Source of the DNA: Clostridiales bacterium
Lineage (GTDB): Bacteria > Bacillota > Clostridia > Oscillospirales > Oscillospiraceae
Reading direction: 5' to 3'
Assembly: GCA_902362775.1 (NCBI GenBank)
Contig: CABIXV010000002.1
Span: 327,362 to 391,361, forward strand
Length of the DNA stretch: 64,000 nt
How positions within the stretch are numbered: position 1 is the stretch's first letter; each line of letters starts with the position of its first letter. The notes below the pieces were generated by a model. That model saw only the letters and a list, made by a program, of their open reading frames with translations. It made no database searches and was not told where the DNA came from. Shown piece by piece: positions 33,901 through 40,461 of this stretch. The translations under genes were made by a program, and so were the position numbers.

Positions 33901-33972
33901 CTCCAAAATCAAAGTTGGATGGATCATCCGCCTCCTAAGCGGAAGGACTGTCGTTCGAATCCATTCTGATTA
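33901..33972 (+). other. tRNA-Arg(CCT)-like remnant, candidate attachment site
   Basis: A perfect 5-bp anticodon stem around CTCCTAA (33927-33943, anticodon CCT at 33934-33936), preceded by a D-loop-like GTTGGATGGA and followed by a T-loop TTCGAATCC at the right spacing. Acceptor, D and T stems do not pair, so this is not a working tRNA. It lies just beyond the tyrosine integrase terminator, where integrase att sites in tRNA genes are usually found. I found no matching duplicate at 39384-39524. Confidence 0.55.
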
Positions 33973-34001
33973 GCAAAAATTTTATCAGGAAATCTTGAAA
34001 C

Positions 34002-34032
34002 CAAGAGCGCCGGAAAATTCTCGGCGCTCTTG
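34002..34032 (-). terminator. Terminator after the tyrosine integrase
   Basis: An 11-bp perfect stem (34002-34012 with 34022-34032), 17 bp past the integrase stop; the U-tract is weak. Confidence 0.7.
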
Positions 34033-34049
34033 ATTATTTGATTGGGAAA

Positions 34050-35222
34050 CTACAAAGCTTCATAAAACTCTTTTTGAAAATTCTGAGCACACTCTTTTCG
34101 GCAGGAGTCAATGACATGTCCATATCGTTCGGTAATCATTTCGGCCTGGGCGTGTCCGGAATCACCTTGCACTGCCTTGATATTTCCGCCGGTCAGAATC
34201 AATTTATATGTGATGCTGCTGTGACGCAGGCTGTGAAAGGTTACTTTGGGAAGACCTAATGTAAGAAGCTGCTTTTCAAGCATTCTTGGGAGTGCCTCTT
34301 CCTGTAACGGTCTGCCGGAAGAGTATCGGAGGATCAGATCCGGCACATTCTTTCCACAAGGAGTCTGTACCTTTTTCCAGTCTTGGAGCAGATCTATCAC
34401 ATGAGGCGGTAGGTAAACCGTGCGGATGCTGGATCGGGTTTTGGGGCGTTTCAAGACGAGCACCGTCCGCCCCTCATCAAACACAGCGGGAAATTGATAG
34501 AGAATGTCGTTCCGGTCCAGCGCCTGAATTGCATCCTTCCGCACTCGTTTTAGCGTTTTATTAACGCAAATCGAGCCGCTTTTGAAATCTACATCACCCC
34601 ATGTCAAAGCCAGAATCTCACCTTTTCGCAGAGAGCCGGCAAAGGCAAGATGAACTGCAATCCCAAGCAGAGAAAACCCACTGTGATGCAATAACTTCCT
34701 GATTTCTTCATTGGATAGCATTTCCATTGGACAGGGAAATGATTTTGGAAGTACGACCTTATGAAATGGGTTACGGTCTGCGTATTCCCAAAGCACTGCT
34801 TGCTCAAATGCGCTGTGCAGCAATTTATGGACAGAGGACAATATCTGCGGTGTCATCTTACGCTGGTTTCTCATCCTGCTGTACAGCGCAGCAATTGTTT
34901 TCGGGCTGAATTCCGTCAGCTTCATGTCTCCGAAAGCCGGGAGAATATGGTTTTGAATCAGCGCCACCTGATTGGTATACGTGGAATAGGACCAGTGAAC
35001 CCGCCCATAAAGCTCTACATACTCCTCAAGCAGTTCCGCTAGATTATCTGCATGATTTTGTAACCTCTCCTTTTGTTTTATTTGTATGAGTTCAACTTGC
35101 TCTTTTCGATGCAGCGCCGCTTCATAAGAATGATAGGTCTCCCAACGCTGCTTCTTTTTTCCGCCTTGGTATGATGTGTAGACCACACTAAAGCTTTTGT
35201 TTCGTTTCACAATGGATGCCAT
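34050..35222 (-). CDS. int: Tyrosine recombinase/integrase
   Basis: A 390-residue phage/ICE-type integrase. An N-terminal arm-binding domain (MASIVKRNKSFSVVYTSYQGGKKKQRW) and a SAM-like core-binding domain (about residues 60-150) precede the catalytic domain. Catalytic residues are visible: R in AGSLRKGEILALTW, H..R in FHSLRHSSITYKL, H in SGHAQ, Y in TERYGHV. The start at 35222 follows AAAAGGAGGAATTTATC. It is a second, unrelated recombinase within the sigK element and may mark a nested integrative element carrying Fic and Hachiman. Divergent from fic. Confidence 0.94.
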   Translation of the reverse strand: MASIVKRNKSFSVVYTSYQGGKKKQRWETYHSYEAALHRKEQVELIQIKQKERLQNHADNLAELLEEYVELYGRVHWSYSTYTNQVALIQNHILPAFGDMKLTEFSPKTIAALYSRMRNQRKMTPQILSSVHKLLHSAFEQAVLWEYADRNPFHKVVLPKSFPCPMEMLSNEEIRKLLHHSGFSLLGIAVHLAFAGSLRKGEILALTWGDVDFKSGSICVNKTLKRVRKDAIQALDRNDILYQFPAVFDEGRTVLVLKRPKTRSSIRTVYLPPHVIDLLQDWKKVQTPCGKNVPDLILRYSSGRPLQEEALPRMLEKQLLTLGLPKVTFHSLRHSSITYKLILTGGNIKAVQGDSGHAQAEMITERYGHVIDSCRKECAQNFQKEFYEAL

Positions 35223-35279
35223 GATAAATTCCTCCTTTTCAAAATTTATCATAGCAGTTCTGCATATCGAAAAGGAAAG

Positions 35280-35324
35280 CATCGCTCAAATATGATGCCA
35301 TTTTGATTGATGAAATGAGCGATG
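35280..35324. repeat. Inverted repeat between int and fic, with a third copy in fic
   Basis: CATCGCTCA (35280-35288) and TGAGCGATG (35316-35324) form a 9+9 inverted repeat in the divergent int/fic region. The 17-nt block TGATGAAATGAGCGATG (35308-35324) recurs exactly inside fic at 36134-36150. The right half-site lies between the fic -35 and -10, as an operator would. Confidence 0.7.
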
Positions 35325-35335
35325 TGTGGTATAAT
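35307..35335 (+). promoter_or_regulatory. Promoter of fic (and probably hamAB)
   Basis: TTGATG (35307-35312), 17-nt spacer, TATAAT (35330-35335), 31 nt upstream of the chosen fic start. No terminator or better promoter is evident before hamA. Confidence 0.75.
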
Positions 35336-35366
35336 AAAAACAATGATTGACCCAGTGAGGTGTTAC

Positions 35367-36362
35367 ATGAGAAACCAAAAGCCTCCTTTTGAAATTACCA
35401 ATCAAATGATTGACTATGTGGCAGAGATTGCGGAACTGGTGGGGAAACTATCGGCAGTATCTTCTCTTTCTACCAATCCGACGCTGCGGCGCAGCAATCG
35501 GATCAGAACCATCCACGGGTCTCTGGCCATCGAGCAGAATACCCTTTCCTTGGAGCAGGTAACTGCTGTGCTGAACGGCAAGCATGTTCTGGCACCGCCC
35601 AAGGATATTGCCGAAGTCAAAAATGCCTATGAGATTTATGAGCGGTTGGATGAACTGGACCCCTATTCGGTGGATGACCTGTTGACTGCCCACGGCATCA
35701 TGACCCGGGGGCTGGTGGAGGAGTCTGGCGTATTTCGCAGCCGCCCTGTGGGCGTGGTAGACAGTGAAGGGCATGTCCTGCATTTTGGCACGCTTCCACA
35801 GTATGTCCCCGATCTAGTCATGGAGCTGCTGGACTGGACAAAGACCAGTGAGGTGCACATGCTGATTCGTAGCTGTGTGTTCCACTATGAACTGGAACTG
35901 ATTCACCCTTTCGCCGACGGAAATGGGCGTGTGGGGCGACTGTGGCATACACTGCTGCTTTCGAAATGGAACCCAGCCTTTGCCTGGCTGCCGGTGGAGT
36001 CTATCATTCACGACCGCCAGCAGGAGTATTACAACGCCATCAACGCCTCCAATGACGCCGGAGAGTCCACGGTATTTATCGAGTTCATGCTTTCAGCCAT
36101 CAAAGCATCACTCATGGATGTGATTAGTGCGAGTGATGAAATGAGCGATGGAAAGATGGATAAGGCAACTCTCCGCTGGAAGAAAATTGAGGAGTATCTT
36201 AAAACCCACGACTATATCATGAACGCTGATGTGCGTGAGCTGTGTGGGGTGTCGGCTGCGACGGCGAATCGAATTTTAGCAAGTTTTGTAGAAGAAGAAA
36301 AATTAAGCAAATATCGTGAAGGCGGACATTGGGCATATAGCATGCAATCGTATAATGCATGA
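35367..36362 (+). CDS. Fic domain protein (AMPylase) with C-terminal winged helix
   Basis: 331 residues. The Fic core has an intact active site HPFADGNGRVGR (about residues 180-191), so it should transfer AMP or a related group to a protein. An N-terminal SLAIEQN (about 52-58) sits where class II Fic proteins have the inhibitory (S/T)xxxE(G/N) helix, with Q in the last position. The C-terminal ~60 residues form a winged-helix (VRELCGVSAATANRILASF). The start at 35367 follows GTGAGGTGTTAC; an earlier ATG lies upstream of the -10 and cannot be used. It is co-directional with hamA, 20 bp away. It may regulate its own promoter or act with the defence genes; neither is shown. Confidence 0.93.
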   Translation: MRNQKPPFEITNQMIDYVAEIAELVGKLSAVSSLSTNPTLRRSNRIRTIHGSLAIEQNTLSLEQVTAVLNGKHVLAPPKDIAEVKNAYEIYERLDELDPYSVDDLLTAHGIMTRGLVEESGVFRSRPVGVVDSEGHVLHFGTLPQYVPDLVMELLDWTKTSEVHMLIRSCVFHYELELIHPFADGNGRVGRLWHTLLLSKWNPAFAWLPVESIIHDRQQEYYNAINASNDAGESTVFIEFMLSAIKASLMDVISASDEMSDGKMDKATLRWKKIEEYLKTHDYIMNADVRELCGVSAATANRILASFVEEEKLSKYREGGHWAYSMQSYNA

Positions 36363-36382
36363 AATAAATGCGAGGAGTAGTT

Positions 36383-37333
36383 ATGATTATAAAAGAAGCA
36401 TTTGAACAATTTACAGTATATAAATGCGACGTAGCAAGCTCTTTTTTGTACGCTCATTTTGATAACCCTGATCTTTTTATGGAGGGATTGTCAGATTATT
36501 TATTGAGTGAAAGTAACCTTCTTAACTACGCAAACACCTTAACGCCAATTGAATTCACTCCAACTCCTGCAATATATAAAAAACTGTATAACACTTTAGG
36601 ATCTTTTTTAAACAGCGAGCTTGAACTACTTGCTTTCGACGATGTATCTGACGAAGTTTGTACTGCCCTTGGGGAAGAATATCACTTTATAGACATTAAT
36701 GGTAAAACTCTTGTTCAAAAAGATAAAATCGGTAAGATTGGCGAATACGCCTTACATCTGCTCTTAACGGGCTATTACAAAGTACACTGTATTATCCCAA
36801 AGTTCCGATGTACCACTGATCGTAACATGAGCGTTTTTGGAATCGATGCTTTGTTTTTTAACCCTAACCAACGAACTATTTATTTTGGTGAGTCCAAAGT
36901 CTGTAACAGTATCGAAAATGCAATCACTTTAGTAAATCGTTCTTTTGACGATTACGAGGAGCAAATTGCTGAAGAATACAAGCTCGTTCTTTCCAATGAT
37001 GAAGTCTTTCAGTTATCACAGGAGTTTAGAGATGCATTTCAGCAGCACACCGAAGTCTGTATCTCTTTTCAAGATTTTATTAAAGCTGCATCTATCGGAA
37101 AGATTTGCGTTCCAGCGTTTCTCGCACACGGAAATAGCGATAGTGCCACTACACCTGAGAGCTTTCTTTATAAGATGAACACTTCTCTTAATCGTAAACA
37201 ATTTTTCGGATTAGATACAGAATATATATTTATTTCTCTTCCAATAATCGATAAAGCTAAAATGATGGACATTATCATGCAGAAGGTGGTGAAAAAGAAC
37301 AATGACTACAGAAATGCCATCTCCACAATTTGA
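36383..37333 (+). CDS. hamA: HamA-like DUF1837 nuclease (Hachiman defence)
   Basis: A 316-residue DUF1837 protein. The PD-(D/E)xK nuclease signature is laid out as in HamA: KIGEYALHLLL (E about 121), VFGIDALFF (D about 155), IYFGESKVC (ExK about 170-172), with the preceding IIPKFRCTTDRN also typical. It is the effector nuclease of Hachiman anti-phage systems and is expected to be held in check by HamB until phage DNA is sensed. The start at 36383 follows GCGAGGAGTAGTT. Its 3' end overlaps hamB by 32 bp. The gene is strikingly AT-rich against the host background, indicating separate acquisition. Confidence 0.9.
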   Translation: MIIKEAFEQFTVYKCDVASSFLYAHFDNPDLFMEGLSDYLLSESNLLNYANTLTPIEFTPTPAIYKKLYNTLGSFLNSELELLAFDDVSDEVCTALGEEYHFIDINGKTLVQKDKIGKIGEYALHLLLTGYYKVHCIIPKFRCTTDRNMSVFGIDALFFNPNQRTIYFGESKVCNSIENAITLVNRSFDDYEEQIAEEYKLVLSNDEVFQLSQEFRDAFQQHTEVCISFQDFIKAASIGKICVPAFLAHGNSDSATTPESFLYKMNTSLNRKQFFGLDTEYIFISLPIIDKAKMMDIIMQKVVKKNNDYRNAISTI

Positions 37334-39383
37334 AGATGCTCAAGTACATCGTGAAAAATACATCCGAGAGTTAGATCAACGTACTGACAAAACCGATTTC
37401 GCTAAAACCAACGCTGATTCGTTATATTCGCTTGGGCTTACGATGTACTCACAAAATTTCTCATTTGATTCACTGGTTTATAACGCATTTGCATCATCAG
37501 CTTTGGATAATAAAGTCGCTTTACATCCGGAACAGAGGAGGGTATTGCAGCTCATCGAAAAAAACCGTGGGTTGATTTTCAGTGCACCAACTAGTTTTGG
37601 TAAAACTTTTGTTGTATTTGAATACATATGTCGAGCAAGGCCTCAAAATGTTGTAATGGTGGTTCCAACACTTGCTCTAATTGACGAATATAAGCAGAAA
37701 ATCATCAAACAATACCGCGATAAATTTGATGACTACAATATTTATTTGTCTATAGATCCAGAGAAGCAATATGACTTTAGCCAGCGTAATATTTTCATAG
37801 TAACTCATGATCGGGTTATCGATGAAAACACCGTTGCTATTTTTGATTCGATAGATTTTCTTGTCATTGACGAAGTATACAAGTTGCAAAAAGATTCGAC
37901 TAATGAACGTGTACTCATATTGAATATTGCATATTATAATATGGTTCGTTTAAGCAAAAAATATGTGTTGCTGGCTCCGTTTATCAGTGGGGTAGAACAT
38001 CTTGAAAAATTAGATGATATTCCAGCTTTCTATGCCACTAACTACTCTCCTGTCGTAAATGATGTAAAGACTTATGATATTCTCAGCGAAGATGAGCGTG
38101 TACTATATACCGATAAAATACTGCAAACTATCTCCGCAAAAGATAATACGCTCATTTATTTCCCAACAGTTGTTGAAATAGACTCTTTCATCGAGAATAC
38201 AACCATGTACTATGATGCGCTAGACACAGTTTCCAATTCAATGTTAAACGAATTTATTTTATGGGGAAAAAGAGAAATACATCCTCAATGGTCCATCGTT
38301 AAAGCTTTAGAGAACGGATTCCTAGTACATCACGGACAATTGCCTTTAGGCATTAGAATGCTTGAATTAGCTTTGTTTAACAGTAATCGCTCAAACTTCA
38401 CTCGTTTAATATGCACGTCAACTTTATTAGAGGGTGTCAATACAACTGCTAAGAATATAATTATTACAAAACCTCACCGAGGCTACAATAAAGAGTTTGA
38501 TGCATTTGACTTCTATAACTTGGTAGGCCGTACTGGAAGACTCTATCAACATTACTTAGGTATTGCTCATTATATTAAATCACCAACTGACCCGGTTTAC
38601 GAAAAAAGTCAAGCTTTGAAATCTATTGAATTTGAACTAACCGATACTAGTGTTGATATGGATATAAACTTTGGTGACTACTCGTCTCATCCAGAGTTTA
38701 TAGCGGTACTAAATCGGTTAGGGATATCTTATGACGAATATAAAACTCAAATCGCCAGAAAGCACCGTTTTTCAACAGTTCAGTATTTACTCGGCAGATA
38801 CGATATGTTAAAATCCAAGCTTTTAGACATTCTTTACAGACAATATGCAAATTCTCACCAGAGCAAATTGGAATTAGTTCGTATTCTATCAGAAATCATC
38901 GAACCACCAAAGTATGATTTTAAGTTAGATACCTTTATTATCAATCGACTCACATATAAATATCGACAATCGGTACGAGATGTTGTAGATGCTACGCTGG
39001 CTTCATATCCAACTACAAAAGTTTCCAAAGTAATCAATAAAACCATTCGATTCAAGTCAAGTTATGTCGAATTCGAGTTTTATGGCAAAGTAGATCTTAT
39101 TCGCTACTTTATGCGATGTGATAATGAGTCTTCTGAGCTAATAAACACCCTGTATGAGAGGTTGATGAAAAATATTGAGATGTTATATTATCTAAATTCA
39201 CCAAGTAAAAAGATGTTGAAAGACTTGGGAATTTACGAAGGTGATATCGACGCTATCATCTCAATTATTGGTAATGATTTTACCAGCATTGCAGATCTTC
39301 AACAATTACTATTAGTACACGCTTATAAATTAACTAACATTAGTGTTGTATCTCAATATGTTATTTCTCGATTGATTGGTTGA
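37302..39383 (+). CDS. hamB: HamB-like DEAD/DEAH helicase (Hachiman defence)
   Basis: A 693-residue superfamily 2 helicase. Motif I is FSAPTSFGKT (about 93-102), motif Ia VVPTLALIDEY, motif II VIDEVYK (about 188-194, DEVY rather than DEAH), motif IV TLIYFPT, motif V CTSTLLEGVNTTAKNIII and motif VI NLVGRTGRLYQ (about 406-416). SAPTSFGK(T/S) and the pairing with DUF1837 identify Hachiman HamB. It should scan DNA and release HamA on infection. The ATG at 37302 lies within hamA, so translation is coupled. Very AT-rich. The C-terminal ~230 residues match no family I recognise. Confidence 0.92.
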   Translation: MTTEMPSPQFEDAQVHREKYIRELDQRTDKTDFAKTNADSLYSLGLTMYSQNFSFDSLVYNAFASSALDNKVALHPEQRRVLQLIEKNRGLIFSAPTSFGKTFVVFEYICRARPQNVVMVVPTLALIDEYKQKIIKQYRDKFDDYNIYLSIDPEKQYDFSQRNIFIVTHDRVIDENTVAIFDSIDFLVIDEVYKLQKDSTNERVLILNIAYYNMVRLSKKYVLLAPFISGVEHLEKLDDIPAFYATNYSPVVNDVKTYDILSEDERVLYTDKILQTISAKDNTLIYFPTVVEIDSFIENTTMYYDALDTVSNSMLNEFILWGKREIHPQWSIVKALENGFLVHHGQLPLGIRMLELALFNSNRSNFTRLICTSTLLEGVNTTAKNIIITKPHRGYNKEFDAFDFYNLVGRTGRLYQHYLGIAHYIKSPTDPVYEKSQALKSIEFELTDTSVDMDINFGDYSSHPEFIAVLNRLGISYDEYKTQIARKHRFSTVQYLLGRYDMLKSKLLDILYRQYANSHQSKLELVRILSEIIEPPKYDFKLDTFIINRLTYKYRQSVRDVVDATLASYPTTKVSKVINKTIRFKSSYVEFEFYGKVDLIRYFMRCDNESSELINTLYERLMKNIEMLYYLNSPSKKMLKDLGIYEGDIDAIISIIGNDFTSIADLQQLLLVHAYKLTNISVVSQYVISRLIG

Positions 39384-39461
39384 TGCTTTAAAATAATAAA
39401 TGGCCGCTCATCCTAAATTTTTTGCCGTTTACAATAACCGCGGTGCTACCCCAGTCACGCA

Positions 39462-39504
39462 CGAAGCCCGGAAAACCTGTCTACATCAGGCTTTCCGGGC
39501 TTCG
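39462..39504 (+). terminator. Terminator after hamB at the element's right edge
   Basis: An 18-bp stem with one mismatch (39462-39479 with 39487-39504). Its 3' arm merges into the right att arm. DNA between the hamB stop and this hairpin (39384-39461) shows no gene. Confidence 0.75.
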
Positions 39505-39532
39505 TTTACATTAGTGGCGGCGCTATACATAG
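39498..39532. other. Right attachment site of the sigK intervening element
   Basis: Arm GGGCTTCGTTTACATTAG... (39498-39524) followed by the core ATACATAG (39525-39532). The arm is the inverted counterpart of the left-end arm. Beyond the core is intact sigK coding sequence. Confidence 0.85.
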
Positions 39533-40158
39533 GAGCGGCTGATGCCGCACAGAGACGCGATTTCCCGTTGGGTGCGAGGCGGGCGGTCATCCAGTCCATA
39601 TCTCAAGGTAATGACAGTGCGCTCTCTGGGTGTCAGGCAGGTATCCACACAGCGGCGGACCCTTACGCAGGCATCCCTGGTATCCAACTCCTCCAGCATA
39701 TTATCGTCTACGGCGATTACATCCATTAGGGACAGGGAACCGCCCTCTCCCGCAGACTCCAGAGTATCCGCCAGAGAGACCTCGCCCTGGAGCTTGCGTT
39801 GGGAGCGGAAGTGCATCAGTATCTCGTTTTCTATACATCGGCTGGCATAGGTCGCCAACTTTACGTTTTTGTCCGCCTTAAATGTAGATATCCCTTTGAT
39901 AAGCCCGATAGTCCCAATGGAAATCAGATCGTCCTGGTCCCCGGTTTGGGCATAGTATTTTTTCACGATGTGAGCTACCAGGCGAAGGTTGTGTTCCACC
40001 AGCAGATTTCGGGCCTCCAGGTCACCTTGGGCGCACCGTTCCAGATATTCCCTCTCCTCCGCCGCTTTTAGTGGACGGGGAAACGAACCTCCACCTCCGG
40101 ACAGCCGAAGGGTAAAAAAAAGTCCGTTCATCATCAGATAGATCACAGGCGACAGCAT
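39523..40158 (-). CDS. sigK: sigK, 5' part (pro-sigma-K) interrupted by the skin-type element
   Basis: 211 codons of the late mother-cell sporulation sigma factor before an element-borne TAG. A hydrophobic pro-sequence (MLSPVIYLMMNGLFFTLRL) is present, of the kind removed by SpoIVFB, then FPRPLKAAEEREYLE, HNLRLVAHIVKKYY, DLISIGTIGLIKGI, LATYASRCIENEILMH (region 2) and region 4 ending TQREIASLCGISRSYV. Known SigK continues SRIEKRAL; here the frame runs into TAG at 39523-39525 exactly at the att core. The ATG at 40158 is preferred (GGAGG 11 nt upstream); a GTG 4 codons earlier overlaps that RBS. I find no clear sigma-E promoter in 40159-40365. Confidence 0.94.
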   Translation of the reverse strand: MLSPVIYLMMNGLFFTLRLSGGGGSFPRPLKAAEEREYLERCAQGDLEARNLLVEHNLRLVAHIVKKYYAQTGDQDDLISIGTIGLIKGISTFKADKNVKLATYASRCIENEILMHFRSQRKLQGEVSLADTLESAGEGGSLSLMDVIAVDDNMLEELDTRDACVRVRRCVDTCLTPRERTVITLRYGLDDRPPRTQREIASLCGISRSYV

Positions 40159-40365
40159 AATCGATAACACCTCCGCCCCACTCTATTCCCGCTCTGCCCG
40201 TCCCCATTCCCCAAATATCTCTCCTGTTCTGTCGGACAGGCCAAATCTCTCCGAGGATCCCGCCTCCATCTCAGTTCTCCTCCCTTCATACCCTACAAAT
40301 TCCTGGAGATTTCCTCTCCTTTTTCTCCGTTTCCTTCAAAATTTTTGAAAAATTTCAAGAACTCC

Positions 40366-40394
40366 TTTACCTGCCCCACTTCTTCTTATATAAT
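40366..40394 (+). promoter_or_regulatory. Promoter of the Na/Pi cotransporter gene
   Basis: TTTACC (40366-40371), 17-nt spacer, TATAAT (40389-40394), about 68 nt upstream of the TTG start. Confidence 0.6.
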
Positions 40395-40461
40395 TTATAA
40401 TGTTAAGTTTGTGTAAAATTTTGGAGATGAGGACAGGGTGTCCTCATGGGAGGAAAGAAAA

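Larger units (their letters stand above)
31210..39532. mobile_element. skin-type element interrupting sigK
   Basis: An 8,315-bp unit bounded by two copies of ATACATAG (31210-31217 and 39525-39532) inserted in the SYVSR codons of sigK. Contents from the left: large serine recombinase, 48-aa ORF, ImmA-like metalloprotease, tRNA-Arg-like remnant, tyrosine integrase, Fic protein, hamA and hamB. The recombinase lies at one end next to an att site, as expected. In B. subtilis and C. difficile, analogous elements are removed from the mother-cell chromosome by a large serine recombinase during sporulation. The intact reading frame predicted after excision argues this one is still functional. No phage structural genes are present. 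Confidence 0.92.

Noticed and set aside
33901..33972. A functional tRNA-Arg gene
   Set aside because: Only the anticodon arm and T-loop are intact; acceptor, D and T stems do not pair.
39384..39461. A second att site for the tyrosine integrase matching the tRNA-like remnant
   Set aside because: CCGCTCATCCTAA resembles CCGCCTCCTAAG only loosely; there is no convincing direct repeat.
31210..39532. A complete prophage or a CRISPR array
   Set aside because: No capsid, portal, terminase, tail or lysis genes, and no regularly spaced repeats.
39523..40158. sigK as a simple nonsense or frameshift pseudogene
   Set aside because: The missing 3' end is intact 8.3 kb away, the junctions share an 8-bp core, and a recombinase is present; programmed excision explains it better.
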